A stretch of DNA of 64,000 bases from Regnicoccus_A sp014224355 (GCF_050920705.1 NZ_CP154799.1:620001-684000), one strand, 5' to 3'; positions 8,277 to 20,946 are shown, numbered from the stretch's first letter. The notes: generated from the sequence alone by a model not told the origin. Numbers and translations are program-made.

Positions 8277-10521
8277 TCGGGGTCTCGCTGGCTGATGGGC
8301 TCTGGGCTAACGCCGCGTCGTAGACCCTGGTATAGGCCTTCAGCATGGCCTGGACGCTGAATTTAGTGGCCGCCAGCCTGGCCAGGCTGCGGTGATGCTC
8401 AAGCTTCTGAGGATCATTCACGTAGCTGAGGATGGCTGCGGCGAAGGCCTGGCAGCACACCTTCCCCTGGCTCAGGGGAATCGTCATGCCAGCGCTGCCT
8501 TCAGTTGTTGACAACATGCTGGCGATCTCGCCGATGTCTGAGGCCAGGTAGGGCGTTCCGGCTGCCAGGCATTCGATCAGTGTGAGGGGTTGGCTTTCCC
8601 CTGTAAAGAAGCTTGGAAGGATGCCGAGATCAGCTGTGGCAAAGAAATCCCGGCTGTTGGGCTGGAGGCCCAGAAAGTGAACCCACTCCAGGGAGGCCTG
8701 CTCCCGGAGGCGGTGCCGCTCAATCCCGTCGCCGATGATCAGCAGCTGCAGATCACGACTGGTGTTGGCCCTGGCTAGGCGCACGGCCTCAATGGCTTCT
8801 TCCCAGCCTTTTTCGCGAATGGCCCGGCTCACCAGACAGACCACGAAGGCGTTGTCAGTCAGACCAAGATGCTCCCGGCTCACGGGGCGAATCGGTGTGT
8901 CGTCGATCGCATTGGCGACCTTGGTGAGGCGATCCTCGCTGATGCCCAGCTCCAGTAACGCGGATCGGTTGTTGTCGGCCACGTAGGTGGCCTGGCTCAC
9001 CCAGGGGCCCAGCATCGGTCTGAGTTCCTTCAGGCGTTCTGGGCCAAGGCTGTCGTACATGCCGTGGGAGGTGAGCACATGGCGCACGTCACACACTCCC
9101 TGGAGAAGCTCGCAGAAGCTGACATCCACCCAGGCGTGATGGGTATGCAGAATTTCGATGCCCAGATTCTGAATCAGCAGCGACAGGCTCTCCAGAGAGT
9201 CGAGCTCGATCAGGGGAATGCCCGGCCGAAGCATCGAGCGGATGCCAGGGTCGCTTGGATATTGCCGGCAGTTCAGCATGGTGACTGCATAGCCCGCCTG
9301 ATGGAGGCTGTTGGCCAGACGAATCGGCAGGATTTCGCCCCCACCGGGGATCAAGGCATAGGTGGCGATCATCACGTTGGCCAACCTGCCCTGATGGCTG
9401 GGGCTGGGGGAGGTGAGCTCATCAATTCTGTGGCTGAGAGCTGTGGGTATCGCTTCGTTGCGATGCCGCTGCCAACGCTGGAGCAGGGCCTTCTGAAGAA
9501 GGGCTGGATGGCCCTGGCTGAGCTTGTAGAGCTTCAAGACTGTTTCGGCCAGAACAAGATGTTCCTGAAGATCCTGTTCGCTGCCATGCAGCGACACTGA
9601 TGTGTTGCTGGGATGTTGTCGGTAGTGGTTGATGGCCTCGGGGTTGTACGCCACCAGGCCGGCGCGGATGAGATGAAGATAGAAATACCAGTCGCCGCAC
9701 ATCCTCAACCCCAGCAGGATAGGGTCCTCAAGTACGGGCAAGCCTTCGACGCGGCGAAAGAGTGCGCCACTGGCATTGACGACCAGATTCTTGTAATTCC
9801 AGACCCGCCAGACCAGTTGATGGGCTGATTCAACGAATGACTGTGTCCAGATCTTGGCGCCAAGTTCAGGCAAGTACTCCGCCAGGCTCCAGACGGTCTG
9901 CTTGCCATCTTCGCTGACGAACTGAGTGGATCCGAACGCCAGCATCACGCCTTGATTCCGAAAAACCGGCACCAGCTTCTCGAGAAAATCCTCGGCGCAG
10001 AAGTCGTCACTTTCGGCGATCCAGATCAGATCCCCCTGGGCGGCCTGGATGCCCTTGCGCCACTGGCTGAACGGTGATCCCGAGTTGGCTTCATTCGCCA
10101 GCAGTCGGGTGAACTGCGGGTGCTGCTGCTGAAATTGTTGCAGCAGGGGCAGGCTGTTGTCGTTGGAGGCATCATCGAGGAGAATCACCTCGAAGTTGGT
10201 GTAGGTCTGCTCGGCAATGCTCTGCAGCCGCTGCTCCAGAAATTTGGCATGGTTGTAGCAGGGGACCACCACGCTGACCAACGGGATGTTCTTGATGTCC
10301 GTTGTGTTGTCGACGCCGCTGAAGAAGATGGCCTGCAGGCTCTGAAACGGCTGGGAGCGCAGGCGCTGCAGCACAACGATGGCCCGCCTGCGCAGGTGCA
10401 GGAAGAGCAGATCATGCAGGCCTGGCGCCATGGGCCTGACGTGCAGGAACGAGAGGCGTCTGGCCTTCCTGGCCAGACGACGGGCCAGGTGGACCGGGCG
10501 AAACCTGCAGTTGCTGCTCAA
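8263..10521 (-). CDS. Two-domain glycosyltransferase (GT2 + GT4)
   Basis: The 752-residue protein carries two complete glycosyltransferase modules. Residues about 80-330 are a GT2 domain (VSVVVPCYNHAKFLEQRL, LLDDASNDNS, WIAESDDF, and a CGDWYFYLHL acceptor motif). Residues about 385-735 are a GT4 domain (VMIATYALIPGGGE, LVSRAIREKGWEEAIEAV, LLIIGDGIERHRLRE, and the EXE-like LTLIECLAAGTPYLASD). A basic N-terminal stretch precedes the first domain. Such proteins usually make two successive linkages of a surface glycan; that role here is inference. It belongs to the minus-strand half of the glycan cluster. Confidence 0.88.
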   Translation of the reverse strand: MSSNCRFRPVHLARRLARKARRLSFLHVRPMAPGLHDLLFLHLRRRAIVVLQRLRSQPFQSLQAIFFSGVDNTTDIKNIPLVSVVVPCYNHAKFLEQRLQSIAEQTYTNFEVILLDDASNDNSLPLLQQFQQQHPQFTRLLANEANSGSPFSQWRKGIQAAQGDLIWIAESDDFCAEDFLEKLVPVFRNQGVMLAFGSTQFVSEDGKQTVWSLAEYLPELGAKIWTQSFVESAHQLVWRVWNYKNLVVNASGALFRRVEGLPVLEDPILLGLRMCGDWYFYLHLIRAGLVAYNPEAINHYRQHPSNTSVSLHGSEQDLQEHLVLAETVLKLYKLSQGHPALLQKALLQRWQRHRNEAIPTALSHRIDELTSPSPSHQGRLANVMIATYALIPGGGEILPIRLANSLHQAGYAVTMLNCRQYPSDPGIRSMLRPGIPLIELDSLESLSLLIQNLGIEILHTHHAWVDVSFCELLQGVCDVRHVLTSHGMYDSLGPERLKELRPMLGPWVSQATYVADNNRSALLELGISEDRLTKVANAIDDTPIRPVSREHLGLTDNAFVVCLVSRAIREKGWEEAIEAVRLARANTSRDLQLLIIGDGIERHRLREQASLEWVHFLGLQPNSRDFFATADLGILPSFFTGESQPLTLIECLAAGTPYLASDIGEIASMLSTTEGSAGMTIPLSQGKVCCQAFAAAILSYVNDPQKLEHHRSLARLAATKFSVQAMLKAYTRVYDAALAQSPSASETPISRT

Positions 10522-10612
10522 TCAGCCTCCTGGTGGATGTCCAGACTGGCCCATGGCCGTGGCAGCCAGGCCAGCCAGATTCTCATCGGAGAGGCCTAGC
10601 CATTGCCCTTGG

Positions 10613-11536
10613 CTACCGGGCCCTGTTTAGAAGACGTTTCACCCGTTGACGCAGGTGCTGAAAACGAGCCACAGATCCTTCGGAGCTGGCCATGGCCTCT
10701 GGTTGAAGGCGGCTGCTCAGCCGCGCCAGGTGCTGGATCGACGGGTCGGAGGCGCTCAGCGCCAGCAGCTCGCTGTTCAACCAGCGCACGCGCTCGGGAA
10801 GCTCTGCGGGCTCTGGAGCGGCGCTGAGGCTGTGGCGGTGCTCCGGCTTGATCAGGGTCAGGGCGGCAGAGAGCTCTGCCTCGCCACCGCCATTACGATC
10901 AGGGCGGCTGAATGCCCTCAGCCTTGCCAGCTGTTGCCGGGAGGACGCTGGATCAAACCAGTGGCTGTAGTGCACCACCAGCAGGGGACAGCTGATGCCA
11001 TCGAGCAGGACCTGGCGGTAATGACGCCACCAGAGTGCCTGGGCCCGCTGGACTGTCATCCCGGCCGCCTGCTGATCACGTCGCAGCAGGGAGTGCACCA
11101 CTTCGCAGGGTTCGCGCACACTCAGGACGAGCCGCACAGGCAGCCCCAGCTCGCCAGTGAGCTCCAGCCAGAGGGGCAGCAGCAGGCTGGTGCGGGGATC
11201 CTTGATCGCCCAGGGGCCAACCTGCCGGCTGCTTTCGTCGATCAACAGGGCCCGTAGGGTCGCGCTGACCCTGAGGGCACTGTCCGACTCGAGCCAGCCC
11301 TCGGGCAGGGGCAGCAAGCCCTGGCTGCCTGGCCACCAACGCTGTAGATCGATCAGCATCTGCTCCTGCAGGGCCGTCACGTCGTGGCGTTCGTAGTAGC
11401 CCTCGGGGTTGTGCTGATCGCCCGCGATCAGGGGGCCGGGCAGGGGCACCCCCAAGGCCGGCAGCAGGGAGCCCAGCAGGGAGGTGCCGCTGCGGTGCAT
11501 GCCCAGCAGCAGGATCAGCGGAGACGCTTGCGTCAT
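10613..11536 (-). CDS. Sulfotransferase family protein
   Basis: Probably transfers sulfate from PAPS to a glycan or lipid. The 5'-phosphosulfate-binding loop is seen as LLLGMHRSGTSLLGSLL near the N-terminus, and the 3'-phosphate region as VRLVLSVREPCEVVHSLLRR. The H-R-S-G-T-S form is typical of bacterial sulfotransferase_3-type proteins. I use the ATG at 11536, which overlaps the upstream gene's stop (ATGA), over a start 24 bases earlier. It is translationally coupled to the sulfotransferase at 11533-12144. Confidence 0.85.
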   Translation of the reverse strand: MTQASPLILLLGMHRSGTSLLGSLLPALGVPLPGPLIAGDQHNPEGYYERHDVTALQEQMLIDLQRWWPGSQGLLPLPEGWLESDSALRVSATLRALLIDESSRQVGPWAIKDPRTSLLLPLWLELTGELGLPVRLVLSVREPCEVVHSLLRRDQQAAGMTVQRAQALWWRHYRQVLLDGISCPLLVVHYSHWFDPASSRQQLARLRAFSRPDRNGGGEAELSAALTLIKPEHRHSLSAAPEPAELPERVRWLNSELLALSASDPSIQHLARLSSRLQPEAMASSEGSVARFQHLRQRVKRLLNRAR

Positions 11537-12144
11537 GGGCCGTAGACCCGTTGCTCCCACTCCGCCCAGAGGGGATTGACGCAGCGCTGTCTGGCCAGGT
11601 CTTCCGCACTGAAGGGAACAGATTCAGCAGGACCGCTACCGCTGGGGCTGTTCGCTGGACGGGCGTTCTCGCGGGGCAAGATCCCCTCGAGCAATTGGGC
11701 GCCGGCCGACGGGAGCAGGGGTAGCAGGTGCCGGTTGAGGTCCTCGGCCAGATGCTCCAGGCGCAGCGTGGTCACCGAGTCCCCTGGGTCGAAGTAGCGC
11801 AACCACCAGTCGGCGGCGACCCAGACGCCACCGAGCCGCAGGGAATAGAAGAGCCCGCTGCGCACGGGCTCAAGCGGCAGATCCGGCAGGCCCATGTGCC
11901 GTCGCTTGTGGCGCCAGTCGCTCAGCAGCCAGCTGGAGAGCCGCCGTGAGCTGATGAACCGGCGCCGATCCCCAGCTCGCCAGCTGCCCCGACTCTCCCG
12001 CAGGGTCACCGAGTCGTGCTTGGCGCGATCGGAGTCGGCGTCGACCTCCACAGCCGGCAGGGCCAAGGACCGGAACAGCCGGTTCATCGTGGTGCCCCCC
12101 GTCTTGGGTAGATGCAGCCAGAGAAAGCTCTCAGCGATGATCAC
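11533..12144 (-). CDS. Sulfotransferase-family protein (short)
   Basis: A 203-residue protein with the PAPS-loop-like motif FLWLHLPKTGGTTMNRLF at residues 7-24, typical of sulfotransferase family 2 and related eukaryote-like proteins. The C-terminal half holds YFDPGDSVTTLRLEHLAEDL, which resembles the terminal helix region of this group. It is short for the family and has no clear 3'-phosphate motif, so catalytic competence is uncertain. It is the first gene of a coupled pair with 10613-11536, and diverges from 12177. Confidence 0.75.
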   Translation of the reverse strand: MIIAESFLWLHLPKTGGTTMNRLFRSLALPAVEVDADSDRAKHDSVTLRESRGSWRAGDRRRFISSRRLSSWLLSDWRHKRRHMGLPDLPLEPVRSGLFYSLRLGGVWVAADWWLRYFDPGDSVTTLRLEHLAEDLNRHLLPLLPSAGAQLLEGILPRENARPANSPSGSGPAESVPFSAEDLARQRCVNPLWAEWEQRVYGP

Positions 12145-12176
12145 GGAGCGAAGACCGATAGCCGCCCGGACATTGT

Positions 12177-12926
12177 ATGGAAGGAAGGCTCCCGGATTTT
12201 CTCGTTCCCGGGGCCCAGAAGGGGGGAACCACCACTCTGCAGGCCCTGCTGTCGGCTCACCAGCAGGTGTTTCTGCCCGCTGGCAAGGAGGTGCACTACT
12301 TCAGTCTCCACTACGAGCGTGGTGCCCACTGGTACGGCGAGCAGTTTGCGGATGCAGTGCCGTCGCAGTGCTGCGGTGAAATCACTCCTTATTATCTCTT
12401 CCACCCCGAAGCCCCCAGGCGCATTCAGGAGCTGCTGCCCGGCGTGCGCCTGGTGCTCTTGTTGAGAGATCCGGTGGAGCGAGCCGTTTCTCAGTACTTC
12501 CATTCCGTGCGCCTGGGCCTGGAGCCCCTCAGCCTGGAGCAGGCCCTCCTGGCCGAGCCGGAGCGGCTGGCGGGCGCCGAAGCGGTCCTGGACACTCCGG
12601 GGGGGCGTCACCGCAGTCATCAGGAGCACAGCTATCTCGGCCGCAGCCGCTATGAGCAGCAACTGGAGCGCTATCTACGCCTGTTCCGGCGGGAGCAGCT
12701 GTTGATCCTGCGCAGTGAGGATCTGTTCGTTGAGCCGGGGCGGATCTGGCAGCGGTTGCTGGCCTTTCTGGACCTGGAGTTCCAGCCACTCCCCAGCGGC
12801 GGAATCCGTGCCAATGCTGGACGGGGAGAGGCTTCCGGTGTGCCGCTGACCGTTCGGCGCCTGCTGCGGCACCATCTGGAGCCCACCTATCAGGCCATGG
12901 CCAGCCATTACGGGATCGTCTGGTGA
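12177..12926 (+). CDS. Sulfotransferase (heparan N-sulfotransferase-like domain)
   Basis: This 249-residue protein has both PAPS-binding signatures of the sulfotransferase_1 fold: FLVPGAQKGGTTTLQALL at residues 8-25 and VRLVLLLRDPVERAVSQYFH at about 91-110. A further family feature is the ELLILRSEDLF-type strand, seen here as LLILRSEDLFVEP. It likely sulfates a sugar in the surface polysaccharide. Its stop overlaps the GTG start of the acyltransferase at 12923 (GTGA), indicating an operon. Divergent promoters with 11533-12144 must lie in only about 30 bases, so regulatory elements may extend into coding sequence. Confidence 0.88.
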   Translation: MEGRLPDFLVPGAQKGGTTTLQALLSAHQQVFLPAGKEVHYFSLHYERGAHWYGEQFADAVPSQCCGEITPYYLFHPEAPRRIQELLPGVRLVLLLRDPVERAVSQYFHSVRLGLEPLSLEQALLAEPERLAGAEAVLDTPGGRHRSHQEHSYLGRSRYEQQLERYLRLFRREQLLILRSEDLFVEPGRIWQRLLAFLDLEFQPLPSGGIRANAGRGEASGVPLTVRRLLRHHLEPTYQAMASHYGIVW

Positions 12927-14089
12927 GTCTGTCCACGTCGTCCAGCCTGGCCCTGGAGGGCCGATCCGCCCGGGTGGCGGCACCAGCCAAGGCTGGGAGT
13001 TCGTGGATCGAGGGCCTGGAGCTGGCCCGCTCCGCGGCCACCTTTCTGGTGCTCTGGGTCCATGGCATCGACCTGCTGCCGGAGGCCTGGCGGCCTTACT
13101 GCAATCCGGTGGTTCTCAGGCCCGGCTGGTGGGGTGTGCGGATCTTCTTCGCCATGAGCGGCTACCTGATCGGCCGGGAGGTGTTGCGGGTGATTCTGAG
13201 GCACTCCCGCAGGGGATCCGTCACCTTTCTGCTGCGCCGCTGGCTGCGCACGGTACCCACCTACTGGATGGTGCTGGCGGCCCTGGCGGCACTGCAGCCG
13301 GGCCGCTGGGGAGGGGAGGTGGTGTGGCGCAATGCCCTGTTTCTGCAGAGCCTCACCTCCGTGGAGCCGAGCCTGCTGGAGGTGGGCTGGAGCCTGGTGA
13401 TCGAGGAGTGGTCCTACCTGATTCTCGGTGTGGTCGGACTGGTGGTGGTGGCCCTCTGGCGCCGTCCACCCGATCGCCGGGTGGTGCTCGGGATCTCCAC
13501 AGCGGTGGTGGTGGCGGTGATCGTGGTGTCGATCGCCGTGCGCCTGCGTTATGCGGCTGGACCTGATCCCAGCTGGGGGGTGCTCAAGAAGGTGCTGACG
13601 CTGCAGCTCGATTCCCTGGCCTACGGGGCGCTGCTGGCCCTGCTGGCGGCGGCGGCACCGGCCCTGTTCCAGCGCCTGAGCCAGGGAAGCTGGCGGAACC
13701 TCGCCGCCTGCCTGGCCGTGATGATGCTGGTCAGCCTGGCCCTGCGCCAGCAGGGGGAGCTGGGCTGGATCTCCGACACCCTGGGCTGGCAGTGCCTGGC
13801 GGCCGTGGGTTATCCGCTGTCAGGGCTGCTGAGCTGCTGGTTCCTGCTGGCCCTCTGGCCGTTCAGCTTCACGATGCTCTGGTCTCCCCTGGTGCTGCCG
13901 ATCAGAACCCTCTCCACGGTGAGCTACAGCCTCTACCTGCTGCATCTGCCCTTGCACCAATGGTTTGTGGGCTCAGCCAAGGGCCTGGCCCCGTTCATCG
14001 GCTACCTTGCTGTGTCGATCGGGGTGTCCTGGCTGGCCTGGTCGGTGCTGGAGAAGCCGTCCCTGAGCCTGCGCAGACTGCTGCGATGA
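12923..14089 (+). CDS. Acyltransferase 3 family membrane protein
   Basis: A polytopic inner-membrane acyltransferase of about 388 residues with roughly ten hydrophobic segments. It shows the family's early motif (GLELARSAATFLVLWVHGID) with the conserved membrane His, then IFFAMSGYLIGREVL and the RRWLRTVPTYW arginine motif. Such proteins O-acetylate or otherwise O-acylate surface sugars. The GTG start overlaps the sulfotransferase stop, so the pair is co-translated. Together they suggest a sulfated and acylated glycan. Confidence 0.88.
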   Translation: MSLSTSSSLALEGRSARVAAPAKAGSSWIEGLELARSAATFLVLWVHGIDLLPEAWRPYCNPVVLRPGWWGVRIFFAMSGYLIGREVLRVILRHSRRGSVTFLLRRWLRTVPTYWMVLAALAALQPGRWGGEVVWRNALFLQSLTSVEPSLLEVGWSLVIEEWSYLILGVVGLVVVALWRRPPDRRVVLGISTAVVVAVIVVSIAVRLRYAAGPDPSWGVLKKVLTLQLDSLAYGALLALLAAAAPALFQRLSQGSWRNLAACLAVMMLVSLALRQQGELGWISDTLGWQCLAAVGYPLSGLLSCWFLLALWPFSFTMLWSPLVLPIRTLSTVSYSLYLLHLPLHQWFVGSAKGLAPFIGYLAVSIGVSWLAWSVLEKPSLSLRRLLR

Positions 14090-14138
14090 AGGCAGCCGCA
14101 TTGCGGCACCAGCGAATTTGGAAATTGATCCGCTCGAC

Positions 14139-16976
<2,838 letters not shown>

Positions 16977-17096
16977 GTCGCATAGTCACTTGTTGATGAC
17001 AGTCTATCATTGGCATCTCAAGGCCTGCTTGAGCTCATGGGAGGGAGGTCCGCGGACCTTAAAAGATTATAACTCCAGATTTTTCAATGCCAAGTA

Positions 17097-18886
17097 GGGA
17101 CTCCTGAAAATGTTTTCCGGCCCGCGGGCGCCTGATTTGGCCGAGAGCTTCATTGTCACAGGGCTTGCAAGGACGATGAGATCGACAGAGCCAACTCTCA
17201 GAACACTGGCACAAGGATGTGCTCAGAGTCCACTGGTGACTCCCATGCCTTCAGACACCCAAAGATCCAGCCGAAAAGAACGACAAAAAAGAGGCGGAGG
17301 AGCCTCCGGATCTTCTCTGCGCACATCACCAAAAATGCCTTAGAGATCGAGGTTTCTGCACCCTTTTGCCAGGCGAGCCATGATCAACTTGAGTGCATAC
17401 TTCCTCTTTCCAGACCCAAAGACTCCCTCCACCTCGTTTCGTTTGCGCTGGTCTGCGCTGAGCAACTGCTTGTAAGCCGCATTCACCTCGGGATCCTTCG
17501 GTGGCCTGCCTAATCGCTTACCAGATAGCCGTATACTATTTCTGGCGCAGAAGTGTCGATTCTTGGTGTTGATATAGATGCGATCGGCGCAGATTCGCTC
17601 GGGATAACAGCCGTACTCTTTCTTGTATTTTAGGGCTTGAGGAATCAGGCCCTCCCCTTCATTGTATGGATCCCAGCTGAGCCTGTGCAGGAAGGCAAAG
17701 CCATTCCGAATTGACACACTGATCTTGGCGCCGACCTCAACAGCGGCTCTTGCTTTGCCACGCACAATCGGGCGGACCTGTCGCTGAACCAGATTGACAA
17801 TTCGGTCGGGCATGCTGCGTGCCTTGGCGTTGAGCACGATGCTTTGTTGGCGGCGTAGCTCGTTGATCACGAGAAGCTTCTGCCACCAATGGGTCTTCAG
17901 GCCAGAAAGCACCGCACCGGAGGCGATTAGGGCATCGACTGCATCAAGGTTACGCTGTAGGTAGTCGAGCTGGCGATGTATAACGGCTTTAATCTTGCGG
18001 CGACGCGGCTTCTTCTGCTTGGTAACACTGAGGAAGTTAGCACGTGCCCTTCCGCAATCATATCGTGGACGATGTGATCGCAGATCTGAGCGCTGATCGC
18101 AGAGGTCATCGATGATCCGTTCGGTCGACTCCCTCGCCTTGTTCAGCAACTTTAGATCAGTTGGATCAGTGATGTCAGCTGGGGTGCATGAGGCATCCAT
18201 CGATGGTGAGCGTTCCCCAGTTCTTTCCCTCTGGCCAATCAGCAGGCTTCACAAGGTCGTCGAGTGAGAGCTGGTTGCCAGCATCGGCATCTAGACCGTC
18301 AGAGTCTTCATCGTTGGGGAGTGACGACACGGCCTCGATCACCATGGCTTTCCCGCGTTCGGCAATCAGTTCATTGATCCGAATGAAATCTTTCTCCGAG
18401 AATCGCTACTCTTCGAGAAGGCTGCGCCTAGCGGAAATGAACCATCATCGATGGGTCGAATGGGGCCTTGCTGGAATAGCCAGCAAACCCAAGGAAAAAC
18501 TGCATATAAGCATTTTCCCGGATCTGCTCGAAGGTTTCCTCATCGGTCAAGCCAAGCCGCTGCTTGATGAACAGCGCACCAAACGCTAGCCGCACAGACT
18601 TTGCGGGAGCACCAGTCGTGAGGCTGAAATGAGGGGCGTATGTTTCTTCCAGCTCTTCCCATGGCATTAGCGAGGAGAAAAGCACCTAGCGATTGTCCGG
18701 GTCCAACGTGCCGCCAAACGGAACATAGAACTCCTCGATTGAGAGCTGCCCGTTATCGTGTTTCCGATACATCTGCAGCGATCAGCAGTTGTAGCAATCG
18801 TCGATTGCTCTGGCTAAGGGCAGTTTAACGCCTTTCGATCACTGAGACCAGTTGTGCTGCAGGCGATTTGTCTTTTCAGGAGTCCC
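17097..18886 (-). mobile_element. IS5/IS1478-like element, degraded
   Basis: The element is bounded by the inverted repeat GGGACTCCTGAAAA (from 17097) and its complement ending at 18886. The flanking TA on each side extends the symmetry. It encodes a broken transposase on the minus strand. Between its left end and the transposase stop lie about 240 bases with no gene. It is a diverged relative of the intact element at 19225-20946, with similar GGG(A/C)CTCCTGA ends. Confidence 0.8.
17340..18772 (-). pseudogene. IS5/IS1478-like transposase, multiply broken
   Basis: Reading from the ATG at 18772 gives MYRKHDNGQLSIEEFYVPFG..., after which the Trp codon expected in DNRW is TAG. The frame resumes as VLFSSLMPWEELEETYAPHF and stops again after MVHFR (18428). 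Beyond that a stop and frame changes precede FSEKDFIRINELIAERGK. The C-terminal 286 residues are open (17340-18200) and keep the DDE core (DASCTPADI, CADRIYIN, NEVEGVFGSGKR). Compared with the intact paralogue at 19340-20872 it has at least two stop mutations and a frameshift, so decay is real here. Confidence 0.88.
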
Positions 18887-19224
18887 TAGTTAGCCATTGA
18901 TTGTCGATTGCTTTGCTGCAATAAAGCAAACGAAAGGAATAGGGCCTTAGTCTAACCTGACGCCTAAATATATCGCGAAGGAATTCGCAATACCCAGCTA
19001 GTCAGAAATTTAACATTCAGCTTCGACTGTTGATTGCCTCATGAAATAAGACTGGCTTCTGGCATCCCACAAACCCACAAAAGGGTTTTCCGCTGGCTGA
19101 CTGTCTAAAGAACTCAAACTCCCTGCCATTAGGAGCAGAATCAGCCAACCAACAAATGCTGCCAATCAAGCGGCCGGCCAAGCCATCAAGTAGTCAGAGA
19201 AACCAGTCTTTCGCCTGTTACTTA
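18887..19224. other. Intergenic stretch between two IS elements
   Basis: About 330 bases with noticeably lower GC than the core genes. I find no credible ORF, tRNA or repeat. The last six bases, TACTTA (19219-19224), are the target duplication of the next element. It appears to be ancestral sequence lying downstream of the disrupted lipoprotein gene at 20947-21269. Confidence 0.6.
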
Positions 19225-20946
19225 GGGCCTCCTGAGAAAGGCCAAACCGCTTGCACCGCAGTGGATCTGATCAGTTTTAGACGGTAGAATGTACGCAAAT
19301 CGGCTCATTACTGCCGAAAAGCTGCCCAGAGTTTTCCACATGTATCGACGCGAGCCTCGTCATCAGCTCTCGTTTGAGGACTTCTTCCTGCCATTTGGCG
19401 GTAAACTCTCCGGTGATAACCGCTGGATCAAGCTCGCAGAACTCATCCCCTGGGAAGACCTGGAAGATGACTACGCGTCGCAGTTCTGCAAGGGCTTTGG
19501 AGCGCCCGCCAAGCCATTCCGAATGGCACTCGGCGCTTTGATCATCAAGGCTCGCCTGGGCCTGACCGACGAAGAACTAGTGGAGCAGATCAAGGAAAAT
19601 CCCTATCTGCAATTCTTCATCGGTCTGGAGGCCTTCCAGTATTCGGCCCCGTTTGATCCATCGATGATGGTCTATTTTCGCAAGCGGTTGCCGGAATCAG
19701 TCGTTAACGACTGCAACGAAAGGATTGTCCGTCATGGCCTGAACGTCATTCGCACCGCAGAATCCGAGGCCGGTGAGGAGGATGATAACGACAGTGGTAT
19801 GCCCAGCAGTGATCAGCCCGCGCAGCCTGGCTCTGACAAAGCATCTTTCAACCAGTGCACCCTTTTGATTGACTCCACCTGCGTCCCAGCCGATATCCGA
19901 TACCCAACGGACCTCTCTCTGCTCAATGAGGCCAGGGCGGTCACGGAAAAGCTGATTGATGCGATGCATCCTCAGATCAGAGCATCCTTTGGCGATAAGC
20001 CGCGAACACATCGCAAGAAAGCCAGACAGCAATTTCTCGCCGTGGCCAAGAAGAAGCGACCTCGCATTGCCAAGATCCGCAAGGCCATTCAGCAGCAGCT
20101 GGGCCATCTGGAGCGGAATCTGGCCAGTATTGATGCCCTGATCGCTTGTGGTGGCTCCCTTCTGGCGGCAGGACTGCATTGGTACCACAAGCTGCTGGTG
20201 GTCAGTGAACTGGTGCGTCAGCAGAGGATTCTTTATCACTCAGACAGCAGAAGTATCCCTGATCGAATCGTGAGCCTCTACCAAGCCCACATCAGGCCCA
20301 TTGTACGTGGCAAGGCCAGAAGCAATGTTGAATTTGGCGCTAAGATCTCTGTCTCAATCACTGGCGATGGGTTCACCTTCCTGGATCGGCTGAGTTATAG
20401 TCCCTACAATGAAGGAGAAGACCTGAAGGCTCAGGCAAGGGCTTATCGACGCCGATATGGACACTATCCAAAGGTGATCTGTGCTGATCAGATTTATCGA
20501 ACGCGAGCCAACCGAGCCTTCTGCCAGCGTCATGGCATTCGCTTGAGTGGTCCGCGCCTCGGTCGCCGTAAGAGCGATCCACAGTTACTGGCCGAGGAGA
20601 AGAAGCAGTTTCTTGATGATCAGCGTCAACGGAATGCTGTCGAAGGCAAAATCGGACAGGGGAAGCGGCGGTTTGGATTGGGCCTGATTCGTGAGAAGCT
20701 GGCCGTCACCCAAGGATCAGCCATTGCATTGGCTGTACTCGTGATGAACCTTGAGAAGCTGCTGGAGCTTCTTTTTGTCCTTATTGGCTTCTTGCTACAG
20801 CTGCTGATCGGCAATGAAGCCATCCGAAGAGCCGAGGAGCGTCTCCCGAGCAATCAACCAGCTGCAGCCTGAGGAACACTCAGAGGTGAGACAGGTTTCC
20901 CCACTTTGTTGGCCTGAAGGCTGGTTTTCACTTTCTCAGGAGGCCC
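19225..20946 (+). mobile_element. IS5/IS1478-like element, intact, with TACTTA duplication
   Basis: Terminal inverted repeats GGGCCTCCTGAGAAAG begin at 19225 and their complement ends at 20946. The six bases TACTTA occur directly before (19219-19224) and after (20947-20952), indicating a 6-bp target duplication. One intact transposase is inside. The element landed exactly at the stop codon of a lipoprotein gene on the minus strand, and the junction still supplies a stop. Confidence 0.9.
19340..20872 (+). CDS. IS5/IS1478-like transposase
   Basis: An intact DDE transposase of about 510 residues. The N-terminal DUF772-type region is clear (FFLPFGGKLSGDNRWIKLAE, then LGALIIKARLGLTDEELVEQ and PFDPSMMVYFRKRLPES). 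Catalytic-region markers include LLIDSTCVPADIRYPTD (first Asp), ICADQIYRTRANRAFC (second Asp) and RNAVEGKIGQGKRRFGL (Glu). I choose the ATG at 19340 because it lines up with the start of the paralogue; the frame is open from 19289. A hydrophobic C-terminus follows (LLFVLIGFLLQLLIG). Confidence 0.92.
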   Translation: MYRREPRHQLSFEDFFLPFGGKLSGDNRWIKLAELIPWEDLEDDYASQFCKGFGAPAKPFRMALGALIIKARLGLTDEELVEQIKENPYLQFFIGLEAFQYSAPFDPSMMVYFRKRLPESVVNDCNERIVRHGLNVIRTAESEAGEEDDNDSGMPSSDQPAQPGSDKASFNQCTLLIDSTCVPADIRYPTDLSLLNEARAVTEKLIDAMHPQIRASFGDKPRTHRKKARQQFLAVAKKKRPRIAKIRKAIQQQLGHLERNLASIDALIACGGSLLAAGLHWYHKLLVVSELVRQQRILYHSDSRSIPDRIVSLYQAHIRPIVRGKARSNVEFGAKISVSITGDGFTFLDRLSYSPYNEGEDLKAQARAYRRRYGHYPKVICADQIYRTRANRAFCQRHGIRLSGPRLGRRKSDPQLLAEEKKQFLDDQRQRNAVEGKIGQGKRRFGLGLIREKLAVTQGSAIALAVLVMNLEKLLELLFVLIGFLLQLLIGNEAIRRAEERLPSNQPAAA

